From contig JBCCXY010000019.1 of assembly GCA_039190895.1 (NCBI GenBank), forward strand, positions 1 to 36,291: 36,291 nucleotides of DNA, read 5' to 3'. Below are positions 1 through 8,109 of the stretch, piece after piece. Position 1 is the first letter of the stretch. The number at the start of each line of letters is the position of its first letter. The notes below the pieces were generated by a model. It ran no database searches and was not told the origin of the DNA. It saw only the letters and a list, made by a program, of their open reading frames with translations. The translations under genes were made by a program, and so were the position numbers. The stretch comes from Ovoidimarina sp039190895 (GTDB lineage: Bacteria; Pseudomonadota; Alphaproteobacteria; Rhodobacterales; Rhodobacteraceae).

Positions 1-1
1 G

Positions 2-79
2 GACGCGATCGAATTCCTGATCTCCAAGCTCAAGCAGACTAAGACAAACTCGGAGTTCTTCGACTCCATGAATAACTGA
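2..79 (+). CDS. rho: Transcription termination factor Rho, C-terminal end (partial)
   Basis: Only the last 25 codons are in the window; the gene begins upstream. The tail reads AIEFLISKLKQTKTNSEFF and ends in DSMNN, closely resembling the C-terminus of Rho, the hexameric RNA helicase that terminates transcription at unstructured C-rich RNA. A 24-nt AT-rich gap containing TTATACATT separates it from mnmE, so mnmE could be co-transcribed or have its own start there. Rho lying immediately upstream of mnmE-mnmG is a common arrangement near the replication origin of alphaproteobacteria. The identification rests on this short tail plus synteny. Confidence 0.85.
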   Translation, partial: DAIEFLISKLKQTKTNSEFFDSMNN

Positions 80-103
80 TTATACATTAAAAATCAGTGT
101 CTT

Positions 104-1396
104 ATGGGAAACGACACGATCTTTGCGCTGGCAACGCCGCCCGGGAAGTCGGGCGTTGCGATTGTCCGGGTTTCCGGGCCGTCTGCCTTCGCTGCTGCGT
201 CGCAGATGGTGCAGGTCAAGACGCCGTTTGACCGTCCTCGTCTTCGCAGGCTCTGGGGTGAAGCGGGCGATCATATCGACACGGCGCTGATTGTCCCCTT
301 TGCGGCAGGGGCCAGCTTCACTGGTGAGGAAACGGTGGAGTTCCACCTCCACGGCAGCGCGGCCGTCATTCAGCGAATGTTGCGTGAGTTATCGGGACTA
401 GACGGCATGCGCCCAGCTCAGGCGGGTGAGTTCACGCGTCGGGCAGTGGAAAACGACCGGCTCAGCTTGGATGCGGTTGAGGGGCTTGCCGACCTGATCG
501 ACGCAGAGACCGAAGCACAGCGGCGACAGGCGCTGCGGGTCGCGTCGGGACAGTTGCGTGAGCGAACCGAGGTCTGGCGCGCGCACCTGATCCGGGCCCG
601 TGCCCTGATCGAAGCAACGATTGATTTCGCGGACGAAGAGGTGCCAGAGGATGTTTCGCCAGAAGTTGGTCAGATACTCGGGGCCCTGAAGGTCGAACTG
701 AGGCAAGAGGCGGCAGGCGCTGCCATCTCCGAGAGAATTCGCGACGGTTTTGAGGTTGCGATTGTCGGGCCGCCCAATGTCGGCAAGTCGACGCTATTGA
801 ATCGATTGGCTGGGCGGGACGCGGCATTGACGTCGTCCGTTCCGGGAACGACGCGAGACGTGATCGAGGTTCGCACGGATCTCCGCGGCCTGCCGGTGAC
901 GTTCCTCGACACGGCGGGTCTTCGAGAGACAACCGACGAGGTGGAACGGATGGGCGTCGCACGTGGGGAAGATCGCGCCGCGGCCGCAGACATTCGCATC
1001 GTCATGGTCGATCCCGAGGCGCCGGAAAAGGACCCCAAAAAGGACCAGTCAGACATCGTGGTGTCGGCCAAGGCCGACGAGTTTCCCGCGACCAATGGCG
1101 TGTCGGGTCTGACGGGCCTTGGGGTCGACGCACTTGTTGATCAGGTTGCAGATCGACTGGAGGAACGCGCAGCGGGTTCTGGCCTTGCCATCCGCGAGCG
1201 CCAGCGCCTTGCGATGGAACAGGCCGCAACCCATGCGTCTCGCGCCTTGGCGTTGCTCGACTCAGGCGAGGAGGATATGGCAATCCTCGCAGAGGAATTG
1301 CGTTCTGCCGTGCAGGCTTTGGAAGAACTGACAGGCCGGATCAGTGTTGAGACGGTGCTTGGCGAGATCTTTCAGAGTTTCTGCATCGGCAAGTAG
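104..1396 (+). CDS. mnmE: tRNA uridine-5-carboxymethylaminomethyl(34) synthesis GTPase MnmE
   Basis: MnmE works with MnmG to place a carboxymethylaminomethyl group on U34 of certain tRNAs, using methylenetetrahydrofolate and GTP hydrolysis. At 430 aa it is slightly shorter than the usual ~450. The N-terminal folate-binding domain spans about residues 1-118, followed by a helical domain that carries an inserted G domain at about 215-360. G1 is GPPNVGKS (222-229), G2 is the TT pair near 249, and G3 is DTAG (269-272). The C-terminal FCIGK motif with its catalytic Cys is intact (427-430). The expected G4 motif NKxD reads AKAD (322-325), so the guanine-contacting Asn is replaced by Ala. No strong Shine-Dalgarno precedes ATG 104. 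It lies 2 nt before the earliest possible mnmG start and is surely in the same operon. Confidence 0.95.
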   Translation: MGNDTIFALATPPGKSGVAIVRVSGPSAFAAASQMVQVKTPFDRPRLRRLWGEAGDHIDTALIVPFAAGASFTGEETVEFHLHGSAAVIQRMLRELSGLDGMRPAQAGEFTRRAVENDRLSLDAVEGLADLIDAETEAQRRQALRVASGQLRERTEVWRAHLIRARALIEATIDFADEEVPEDVSPEVGQILGALKVELRQEAAGAAISERIRDGFEVAIVGPPNVGKSTLLNRLAGRDAALTSSVPGTTRDVIEVRTDLRGLPVTFLDTAGLRETTDEVERMGVARGEDRAAAADIRIVMVDPEAPEKDPKKDQSDIVVSAKADEFPATNGVSGLTGLGVDALVDQVADRLEERAAGSGLAIRERQRLAMEQAATHASRALALLDSGEEDMAILAEELRSAVQALEELTGRISVETVLGEIFQSFCIGK

Positions 1397-1399
1397 GAG

Positions 1400-1415
1400 T
1401 GTTTCACGTGGAACA
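1400..1415. other. parS: parS centromere site, copy 1 (overlaps mnmG start)
   Basis: The 16-mer TGTTTCACGTGGAACA differs from a perfect palindrome at one position and matches the bacterial parS consensus TGTTNCACGTGAAACA. It sits 2.5 kb upstream of parA-parB, where ParB is expected to load and spread. The proposed GTG start of mnmG lies inside the central CACGTG, directly after the AGGAG ribosome binding site, so ParB binding and mnmG initiation use the same bases. Confidence 0.88.
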
Positions 1416-3273
1416 ATCGTCCTTCGATGTGATCGTCATCGGTGGTGGCCACGCCGGCGCCGAGGCTGCCCACGCCGCTGCGCGGATGGGGGCGGATGTC
1501 GCGCTCGTGACTTTGTCTGTCGACGGCATCGGCGTGATGTCCTGCAACCCGGCCATCGGCGGCTTGGGAAAGGGACACCTTGTCCGAGAGATCGACGCGC
1601 TCGACGGCATCATGGGCCAAGTTGCCGACGCTGCGGGTATTCAGTTCCGGTTGCTAAACCGACGAAAGGGCCCGGCCGTCCAAGGTCCGCGCGCCCAAAG
1701 CGACCGTGCGATTTATCGAACAGTCATGCAGAAGACGATTGCCGACACTCCAAAGATCACGACCGTAGAAGGCGAAGTCACAGACCTGATCGTCGACGAC
1801 GCCCGCGTTCGCGGCGTGACGCTCAAAGACGGACGAACGCTCGACGCGGCGGCCGTGATCCTGACGACGGGCACGTTCCTTTCTGGAAAAATCCATATCG
1901 GCGATGAAACACGCGACGGCGGCCGTATTGGGGAGCATGCCTCCTATGGTTTGGGCGCCCGGCTTGATGCCCTGAATCTTCCAACCGGTCGCCTCAAAAC
2001 CGGGACGCCCCCACGCCTGGATGGTCAGACGATCAACTGGGAAATCCTCGAAAATCAACCCGGCGACGATGAACCGGTGATGTTCTCGTTCCTCAATCAG
2101 GCGCCAACAGCCCAGCAGGTGTCCTGTGCGATCACCCATACCAACCCAAGGACCCACCAGATCATCCGCGACAACCTGGATCGATCCGCCATGTATAGCG
2201 GTCGAATCGATGGTGTCGGGCCACGCTACTGCCCCTCGATCGAGGACAAAATCGTACGGTTCGCGGACAAGAGCTCTCACCAGATCTTTCTCGAACCAGA
2301 GGGTCTGTCGACCAACACGGTCTATCCCAACGGTGTTTCCACCTCTCTACCCGAAGAGGTGCAGGCGGATTACGTCCGTAGCATTGTCGGTCTGGAGGAA
2401 GCGAAAATCCTTCAGCCTGGCTACGCCGTCGAATACACCTATGTCGATCCGCGCAGCCTCAAGCAAACACTTGAGCTCAAGGCCCTGAGCGGGCTCTTCC
2501 TCGCAGGCCAGATCAACGGCACCACGGGCTATGAAGAGGCTGCGGCACAGGGGCTCGTTGCCGGGCTCAACGCAGCGGCGCAGATTTCCGGGCGCGACGC
2601 CGTGCTGTTTGACCGGGCGACAAGCTACATTGGCGTCATGATCGACGACCTGACTTTGCTTGGCGTCACGGAACCCTACCGCATGTTCACATCGCGAGCG
2701 GAGTTCAGGCTCTCACTCCGTGCGGACAACGCCGACCAGCGCCTGACACCACTTGGCATTGAAATCGGGTGCGTCGGCGAAGACCGCGCACGCCGCTACG
2801 CGGAAAAAGCGGCGTTCATCTCAGACGCCAAGCAACGCCTTGCCGGCATGAGTTGGACGCCCAAGGACTTGACCGCGGTTGGAGTCGAGGTTGCCGCCGA
2901 TGGGGGTCGCAAAGATGCGCTCACGCTATTGTCCTATCCAAATATCAATTTCGGCCATCTAGTCGCGCTAGACTCCACCCTCGACGACATTGCCTCACCA
3001 ATTCAGAAGCAGATCGAGATTGACGCGCTCTACAAGCACTACGAAGAACGCCAAAACCGCGACGTCCAGGCCATGAAACGGGATGAAGCGTGGGAGATCC
3101 CCGCTCATTTCGACTTCTCCGCGCTGAACGGTCTTTCCAACGAAGTCACTGATAAGCTGACACGCGCAAAACCCCGGACCTTGGCCCATGCCGGCCGTAT
3201 CGAGGGCGTCACCCCTGCAGCGCTGACGATTATCCTGGCAAGCCTCCGGCGCGCACGTTGCCAATCCGCGTGA
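1408..3273 (+). CDS. mnmG: tRNA uridine-5-carboxymethylaminomethyl(34) synthesis enzyme MnmG
   Basis: MnmG (GidA) is the FAD-dependent partner of MnmE in U34 modification. The N-terminus carries the FAD-binding GGGHAGAEAA glycine-rich motif, followed by the family-typical MSCNPAIGGLGKGHLVREIDA-type region and a C-terminal helical domain that docks MnmE. Length is about 621 aa, normal for the family. Two in-frame starts exist. GTG 1408 is preferred because AGGAG (1395-1399) is 8 nt upstream; GTG 1399 overlaps that same AGGAG and lacks a site of its own. The start region coincides with a parS site. The stop codon overlaps the likely GTG start of rsmG (GTGA), indicating translational coupling. 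Confidence 0.95.
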   Translation: MEQSSFDVIVIGGGHAGAEAAHAAARMGADVALVTLSVDGIGVMSCNPAIGGLGKGHLVREIDALDGIMGQVADAAGIQFRLLNRRKGPAVQGPRAQSDRAIYRTVMQKTIADTPKITTVEGEVTDLIVDDARVRGVTLKDGRTLDAAAVILTTGTFLSGKIHIGDETRDGGRIGEHASYGLGARLDALNLPTGRLKTGTPPRLDGQTINWEILENQPGDDEPVMFSFLNQAPTAQQVSCAITHTNPRTHQIIRDNLDRSAMYSGRIDGVGPRYCPSIEDKIVRFADKSSHQIFLEPEGLSTNTVYPNGVSTSLPEEVQADYVRSIVGLEEAKILQPGYAVEYTYVDPRSLKQTLELKALSGLFLAGQINGTTGYEEAAAQGLVAGLNAAAQISGRDAVLFDRATSYIGVMIDDLTLLGVTEPYRMFTSRAEFRLSLRADNADQRLTPLGIEIGCVGEDRARRYAEKAAFISDAKQRLAGMSWTPKDLTAVGVEVAADGGRKDALTLLSYPNINFGHLVALDSTLDDIASPIQKQIEIDALYKHYEERQNRDVQAMKRDEAWEIPAHFDFSALNGLSNEVTDKLTRAKPRTLAHAGRIEGVTPAALTIILASLRRARCQSA

Positions 3274-3884
3274 GCGATCGACACCACTTTCAACGCGAAA
3301 CGGATGTTTCACGTGAAACACTGGAGCAACTGGATACCTACGCGGCTCTCCTCGAAAAATGGAATCCCCGGATCAATCTCGTCAGCAGAGCCACTCTTCG
3401 AGACCTCTGGCACCGTCACTTCCTCGATTCCGCACAACTCGCTGATTTGATCCCGTCCGGCCCGACCATCTGGGCTGACATCGGCAGTGGCGGAGGTTTT
3501 CCCGGCCTCATCGTCGCACTGATCCGTCCCGACACGGAGATGACCCTGGTTGAAAGCGACCAACGGAAAGCCGCCTTCCTCAACACGGTCATCCGCGCCA
3601 CCAATGCGCCGGCAAAGGTTATCTCCCGCCGCATCGAAGACGCCGCACCTCTCAACGCCGATGTCATAAGCGCGCGCGCCCTGGCCCCGCTCAAAGACCT
3701 TCTGTCACTTGCACATCAACACCTCAAACCGACCGGAAACGCCATTTTCCCGAAAGGCGCCACCCACGCCGCCGAGACCAAAGAGGCCCTTGAACAGTGG
3801 GCCTACCGCTGCGAAACAACACCAAGCAAAACCGATCCCGACGCAGTCCTGCTCAAAATAGCGGAGATCCAACGTGCCCACTGA
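3270..3884 (+). CDS. rsmG: 16S rRNA (guanine(527)-N7)-methyltransferase RsmG
   Basis: RsmG (GidB) methylates N7 of G527 in 16S rRNA using S-adenosylmethionine; loss in other bacteria gives low-level streptomycin resistance. The Rossmann methyltransferase core shows the SAM loop DIGSGGGFPGLIVAL and the acidic ribose-binding strand LVESDQRKAAFLNT. The length of about 204 aa fits the family. GTG 3270, overlapping the mnmG stop as GTGA, is chosen over an in-frame TTG at 3258. A perfect parS palindrome lies within codons that encode VSRET near the N-terminus, upstream of the conserved fold. The 3' end overlaps parA by 11 nt. Confidence 0.93.
   Translation: MSDRHHFQRETDVSRETLEQLDTYAALLEKWNPRINLVSRATLRDLWHRHFLDSAQLADLIPSGPTIWADIGSGGGFPGLIVALIRPDTEMTLVESDQRKAAFLNTVIRATNAPAKVISRRIEDAAPLNADVISARALAPLKDLLSLAHQHLKPTGNAIFPKGATHAAETKEALEQWAYRCETTPSKTDPDAVLLKIAEIQRAH
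3305..3320. other. parS: parS centromere site, copy 2 (inside rsmG)
   Basis: TGTTTCACGTGAAACA is a perfect 16-bp palindrome and an exact match to canonical parS. It lies 1.9 kb from copy 1 and about 0.55 kb upstream of parA. It is read through by rsmG as the codons for VSRET, in the poorly conserved N-terminal part of that protein. Confidence 0.93.
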
Positions 3885-4668
3885 GCCGCGCATCATCGCC
3901 GTCGTGAACCAGAAAGGCGGCGTCGGCAAAACCACCACCACGATCAACCTCGGCGCGGCTCTGGCGGAACGCGGCCGCCGCGTCCTGCTGATCGACCTCG
4001 ACCCCCAAGGCAACGCTTCGACCGGTCTCGGCCTCTCGCAAGCCGACCGCACCCACACGACCTACGACCTCATCCTCGACGAGGCGAGCCTCGCCGAGGT
4101 CATTCACACCACGGGCACCGAAAACCTCTGGATCGCGCCATCCACGACAGACCTCAGCTCCGCCGACATCGAACTCGTAGCCAACGAAAAGCGCAGCTAC
4201 CTTCTGTTCGATGCCCTGCGCCAGCCCGAGATGGCAGAATTCGCCTTCGACGAAATCCTCATCGACTGCCCCCCGTCGCTGAGCCTGCTGACCGTCAACG
4301 CCATGGTCGCCGCGCACTCCCTCCTCGTCCCGCTGCAAAGTGAGTTCTTCGCTCTTGAAGGCCTCTCTCAGCTCATGCTCACAGTTCGCGAGGTCCGCCA
4401 GGCCGCCAATCCCGACCTGCGCATCGAAGGCATCGTTCTCACGATGTACGATTCCCGCAACAACCTGAGCCGCCTTGTTGAGCAAGACGCCCGAGACACG
4501 CTGGGAGAGATGGTCTTTACCACCATCGTCCCCCGAAACGTTCGCATCAGCGAGGCGCCCTCCTACGCCGTGCCGGTGATCGAATACGATCCGCTCTCGA
4601 AAGGCGCCATCGCCTATCGCGCATTGGCACAAGAAATAGTAGATCGTCACGAAGTCGCTACAACATAG
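3874..4668 (+). CDS. parA: Chromosome partitioning ATPase ParA (Soj)
   Basis: ParA is a Walker-type ATPase that binds nucleoid DNA as an ATP dimer and moves ParB-parS complexes during chromosome segregation. The N-terminus holds the deviant Walker A motif KGGVGKTTTTINLG (about residues 14-27) with its signature lysine, followed by LLIDLDPQGNAS (switch I/A') and ILIDCPPSLSLLT (Walker B). At 264 aa it matches chromosomal Soj/ParA proteins rather than the larger plasmid ParA with an HTH extension. GTG 3874 has GGAG 7 nt upstream and overlaps rsmG. parB follows after 8 nt, so the two are co-transcribed. Confidence 0.96.
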   Translation: MPTEPRIIAVVNQKGGVGKTTTTINLGAALAERGRRVLLIDLDPQGNASTGLGLSQADRTHTTYDLILDEASLAEVIHTTGTENLWIAPSTTDLSSADIELVANEKRSYLLFDALRQPEMAEFAFDEILIDCPPSLSLLTVNAMVAAHSLLVPLQSEFFALEGLSQLMLTVREVRQAANPDLRIEGIVLTMYDSRNNLSRLVEQDARDTLGEMVFTTIVPRNVRISEAPSYAVPVIEYDPLSKGAIAYRALAQEIVDRHEVATT

Positions 4669-4676
4669 GGGTATCC

Positions 4677-5561
4677 ATGGCCAAGAAACCCGAACGCAAG
4701 AAAGCTCTCGGCAGGGGCCTCTCCGCTCTGATGTCCGACGTCGCACCGCAGGACACCGTCCCAGCCAAGGCAGAGGCGTCCATCCCCATCGACCAGATCC
4801 ACCCAAACCCCGACCAACCCCGGCGCACATTCCACGACGACGCGTTGCAGGAACTCGCGGCGTCGATCCGCGAGAAGGGAATAATCCAACCGCTCGTTCT
4901 CCGACCGGTCCCGAACAAGCCGAAAGAGTACGAAATCGTCGCAGGCGAACGCCGGTGGCGCGCGGCCCAAATGGCGCAGCTGCACGAGGTCCCTGCGATC
5001 CTCCGCGACTTCGATGACACCGAGGTTCTCGAAATCGCCATCATCGAAAACATCCAGCGCGCCGACCTGAACGCCATGGAAGAGGCCGTCGGCTACCGCC
5101 AGCTCATGGATCGCTTCGGTCACACGCAGGAAAAGCTGGCCCAGGCCCTCGGCAAAAGCCGAAGCCACATCGCCAACACGATGCGCCTCGTCGACCTCCC
5201 CGAAGAGGTCCAGCAAATGGTCCGCAACGGCCAGCTCTCGCCGGGTCACGCCCGCGCGCTGATCACATCACCAAACGCGGTCGAGCTTGCGCGTGACGCG
5301 ATAAAAAAGGGCCTGTCCGTGCGCCAGATTGAGCGTCTGGCAAAAGCTGCCCCTCAGGCGGCACCCCCCAAGGTCAAAACCAAGGACGCAGACACCCGCG
5401 CGCTCGAAGATGATTTGATGGCAGCCCTCAAGATGCGCATCTCAATCGATCATAAACCGGGCAGCGAAGGCGGCTCGCTCACCATAAGCTACAAGACGCT
5501 CGACCAACTGGACGAGCTGTGCCAGCGCCTCTCTGCAACCGCCGAAATCCGCCTAGACTAA
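4677..5561 (+). CDS. parB: Chromosome partitioning protein ParB (Spo0J), CTP-binding parS binder
   Basis: ParB binds parS and spreads as a CTP-dependent DNA clamp. The 294-aa protein begins with the typical ALGRGLSALM segment that contacts ParA. It continues with the nucleotide-binding GERRWRAAQ (90-98) and ENIQR (124-128) motifs. A helix-turn-helix around 140-200 (KLAQALGKSRSHIANTMRLVDLPEEVQ) recognises parS. The C-terminal dimerisation domain ends with LDQLDELCQRLSA. Its cognate sites are presumably the two parS copies upstream. The 3' end overlaps the convergent hemW gene by 9 bp, leaving no room for a terminator between them. Confidence 0.96.
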   Translation: MAKKPERKKALGRGLSALMSDVAPQDTVPAKAEASIPIDQIHPNPDQPRRTFHDDALQELAASIREKGIIQPLVLRPVPNKPKEYEIVAGERRWRAAQMAQLHEVPAILRDFDDTEVLEIAIIENIQRADLNAMEEAVGYRQLMDRFGHTQEKLAQALGKSRSHIANTMRLVDLPEEVQQMVRNGQLSPGHARALITSPNAVELARDAIKKGLSVRQIERLAKAAPQAAPPKVKTKDADTRALEDDLMAALKMRISIDHKPGSEGGSLTISYKTLDQLDELCQRLSATAEIRLD

Positions 5562-6692
5562 CCGCTCCAGCACCGCATTAAGCAAGGGACGTCCGGCCTC
5601 CGTCAGGCGCAAGCGCGGGCCATCAACCTCCAGCCACCCCTCGTCGCGCAGATCATTTGCCGCCCGCAGATCAAAGCCCAACGCCGCCAGGCGATCCAGC
5701 CGAACCCCGTCGCGCAGCCGCAACCCCATCAGCAACAACTCCGTCAGTTGCTCATCCCGCGGAACAACACTCCAATCGGAATACACGGCCCCGTCCCCCG
5801 CCAACCATTCATCCGGTGACAGCACCGCTGCCGTCGCCATCCGATGGCCGTTCACCTCAATCCGCCCATGCGCACCGGGACCGATCCCGGCAAACTCACG
5901 TCCCGTCCAGTAGATCAAATTATGCCGCGCTTCCTGCCCAACAGCCGCGTGGTTTGACACCTCATAGGCCGGAAGCCCCGCCGCATCAGTCCGCTCTTGT
6001 GTCACCGCATACATGTCTGCCTCAAGCCCCTCATCCGGCAACCCCGGAAGCCGCCCTGCCTCCGCCCGTCGCCCAAAGACCGTGCCAGGCTCAATCGTGA
6101 GCTGATACATCGACAGATGATCCGGCATCAGCCGCAACGCCGCCTCCAGCTCTGCCTCCCAAGCCTCCAGCGTCTGATCCTGCCGCGCATAGATCAGATC
6201 GAAGCTCACCCGATCAAACGTCTCTCGCGCGATCTCCAACGCGGCCAGCGCCTCATCTGCCGTATGCATCCGGCCCAAGCGCCGCAAATCCAAATCGTTC
6301 AGTGCTTGCACCCCAAGGGAGACCCGGTTCACCCCGGCATCCCGAAACGCCCGGAACCGCCCCGCTTCAACACTCGTCGGGTTGGCTTCCAGCGTAACCT
6401 CAAGATCGTTCGCCGGGGCCCAAACCGCCGTGGCTTGCCGAATGACAGCCTCGACCGTACCCGCTTCCATCAGGCTTGGCGTCCCACCCCCGAAATAGAT
6501 CGTCGAAAGAACACGCGTCCCGATGAGACCGGCGATCCGCTCGATTTCACGTTGGTATGCTTCGGCCCATGCGGCGTGGTCTATCCGTGTGGCCACATGG
6601 CTGTTGAAGTCGCAATATGGACATTTGGCCGAGCAATAGGGCCAATGGATATACAATCCAAATTCCGGTCCAAGGTCATCCAACCAACGCAT
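5553..6692 (-). CDS. hemW: Radical SAM family heme chaperone HemW
   Basis: HemW is a radical SAM protein of the CPO-III-like group (long misannotated as HemN) that binds heme and delivers it to target proteins. The CxxxCxxC cluster motif is at C20, C24 and C27 (YCSAKCPYCDFN), and GGGTPS (68-73) is the SAM-binding region. It has the HemW-type CDFNSH rather than the additional Cys of true coproporphyrinogen oxidase HemN. The length of 379 aa is normal. It is the last gene of an rph-rdgB-hemW operon and overlaps rdgB by 17 bp. Confidence 0.92.
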   Translation of the reverse strand: MRWLDDLGPEFGLYIHWPYCSAKCPYCDFNSHVATRIDHAAWAEAYQREIERIAGLIGTRVLSTIYFGGGTPSLMEAGTVEAVIRQATAVWAPANDLEVTLEANPTSVEAGRFRAFRDAGVNRVSLGVQALNDLDLRRLGRMHTADEALAALEIARETFDRVSFDLIYARQDQTLEAWEAELEAALRLMPDHLSMYQLTIEPGTVFGRRAEAGRLPGLPDEGLEADMYAVTQERTDAAGLPAYEVSNHAAVGQEARHNLIYWTGREFAGIGPGAHGRIEVNGHRMATAAVLSPDEWLAGDGAVYSDWSVVPRDEQLTELLLMGLRLRDGVRLDRLAALGFDLRAANDLRDEGWLEVDGPRLRLTEAGRPLLNAVLERLV

Positions 6693-7281
6693 CCGTCAGC
6701 TTGCGAAACGCGTCCGCACGGTGGGACATCGCGTGCTTGCGATCCGGGTCCATTTCGCCAAACGTCTCCGTCTCGCCATGCGGACAGAACACCGGATCAA
6801 ATCCGAACCCCCGATCCCCGCGCATTGGCCAAACCAGCTCGCCCGAGACGCTGCCCTCGAACACCTCATCCGACCCATCCGGCCAGGCGAGGCACAAGCA
6901 GCACACAAATCGCCCCAACCTGGGCGCAGGGGCCGCGATGGCCTCCAGCTCATCATTCAACCGCCGCATCGCCATTGGAAAGTCCCGGCCACCGGGCGTC
7001 TCCGCCCAATCCGCCGTATATACTCCCGGTGCCCCGCCAAGCGCCTCCACCTGCAGCCCGCTATCGTCTGACAGCGCGGGCAGCCCGGTGACCTTTGCTG
7101 CGGCGTGGGCCTTGATCCGCGCGTTCCCGGCAAAGCTGTCTTCGGTTTCCTCCGGCACTGGCAGGCCCAGATCACCTGCCGAGACCACGCTCAGCCCGAA
7201 CGGCTTCAGCAACACGCCGATCTCCGTCACCTTGCCCGCATTGTGCGAGGCAATTACCAGCTTGTCGCCAAGGGGCTTCAT
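6676..7281 (-). CDS. rdgB: XTP/dITP (non-canonical purine NTP) pyrophosphatase RdgB/HAM1
   Basis: This enzyme hydrolyses dITP, XTP and related deaminated purine nucleotides to monophosphates, keeping them out of DNA and RNA. The HAM1 fold signatures are all visible: SHNAGKVTEI at the N-terminus, SDDSGL, RGDRGFGFDPVF and the C-terminal SHRADAF. The 201-aa length is typical. Its start overlaps the rph stop by 4 nt (ATGA on the minus strand) and its 3' end overlaps hemW by 17 bp, showing a tightly coupled operon. The rph-rdgB pairing is widespread in bacteria. Confidence 0.94.
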   Translation of the reverse strand: MKPLGDKLVIASHNAGKVTEIGVLLKPFGLSVVSAGDLGLPVPEETEDSFAGNARIKAHAAAKVTGLPALSDDSGLQVEALGGAPGVYTADWAETPGGRDFPMAMRRLNDELEAIAAPAPRLGRFVCCLCLAWPDGSDEVFEGSVSGELVWPMRGDRGFGFDPVFCPHGETETFGEMDPDRKHAMSHRADAFRKLTDALVG

Positions 7282-7991
7282 CCGCCCACGGCCACCTTCT
7301 GCGCGGCCACCAGTTGCGCTACACCCGCCTCGGCCAGATCCAGCAATTGACCCATCTGATCGCGTGAAAACGTCGACCCCTCCGCCGACATCTGCACTTC
7401 GACCAACCGCTTTGAGCCCAGCAGGATGAAGTTCCCGTCCACGCCCGCCTCACTGTCCTCCGGATAGTCCAGATCAAGCACCGGCTGCCCCGCATAGATC
7501 CCGCAAGAGACGGCTGCGAGGTGATCGAGGATCGGGTCCGAGGTCACATCGCCCGCCTCCATCAGCTTGTTGATCGCCAGCCGCAGCGCGACCCACCCCC
7601 CGGTGATTGCCGCACAGCGCGTCCCGCCATCGGCCTGAATGACGTCGCAATCCACCGTCAACTGTCGTTCACCCAACGCCACCCGGTCAATGCACGCTCG
7701 CAACGACCGACCGATAAGCCTCTGAATTTCCTGAGTTCTTCCAGACTGCGAGGCCTTCGCCTCTCGCCGCATCCTTGTATGCGTCGCACGCGGCAGCATC
7801 CCGTATTCCGCCGTCACCCAGCCCAGCCCAGAGCCCTTCAGAAACGGCGGCACCCGTTCATCCAGGCTGGCCGTGCAGATTACCTGCGTGTCGCCGCACC
7901 GGATCAGGCAGGACCCTTCCGCATGGCGCGTAAAGCCCGGCTCGATGGAAACAGGGCGGAGTTCGTCGGTCTTTCGTCCGGATGGGCGCAT
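7278..7991 (-). CDS. rph: Ribonuclease PH (tRNA 3' processing phosphorolytic exoribonuclease)
   Basis: RNase PH trims the 3' ends of tRNA precursors using phosphate as the attacking group. The 237-aa protein starts MRPSGRKTDELRPV and includes TASLDERVPPFLKGSGLGWVTAEY-type, GRSLRA and DVIQADGGTR motifs, all typical. ATG 7991 was chosen because family members start at this motif and an AGAGGA lies 8 nt upstream. A longer in-frame extension to 8111 would run into hrcA and add 40 unconserved residues. The gene is divergent from hrcA across a 118-bp spacer and heads rph-rdgB-hemW. Confidence 0.94.
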   Translation of the reverse strand: MRPSGRKTDELRPVSIEPGFTRHAEGSCLIRCGDTQVICTASLDERVPPFLKGSGLGWVTAEYGMLPRATHTRMRREAKASQSGRTQEIQRLIGRSLRACIDRVALGERQLTVDCDVIQADGGTRCAAITGGWVALRLAINKLMEAGDVTSDPILDHLAAVSCGIYAGQPVLDLDYPEDSEAGVDGNFILLGSKRLVEVQMSAEGSTFSRDQMGQLLDLAEAGVAQLVAAQKVAVGG

Positions 7992-8057
7992 GTATGGGGT
8001 CCTCTGGCTGACCCGGCCTGATACCCCCGCGCCCGCGCTACGTGCAACCCTCCGATA

Positions 8058-8063
8058 TTGACC
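8058..8063 (+). promoter_or_regulatory. Possible -35 element of the hrcA-grpE promoter
   Basis: The 118-bp divergent spacer between rph and hrcA contains TTGACC, close to the -35 consensus, about 50 nt before the hrcA ATG. No convincing -10 hexamer follows at 16-18 nt; the nearest AT-rich stretch is TTAATCACTAT (8080-8090). No CIRCE inverted repeat (TTAGCACTC-N9-GAGTGCTAA) was found here, so HrcA autoregulation is not visible. Confidence 0.25.
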
Positions 8064-8109
8064 CGCCCCCGCCGCGCCCTTAATCACTATTGTCCTTCGC
8101 GAGATCACC

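Noticed and set aside
80..103. DnaA boxes or an origin of replication near rho-mnmE
   Set aside because: No TTATCCACA-type boxes or AT-rich unwinding region large enough for oriC was seen here or elsewhere in the window.
5657..7091. Plus-strand ORFs rich in Pro/Arg/Thr opposite hemW and rdgB
   Set aside because: Antisense shadows of well-supported genes; no ribosome binding site or homology.
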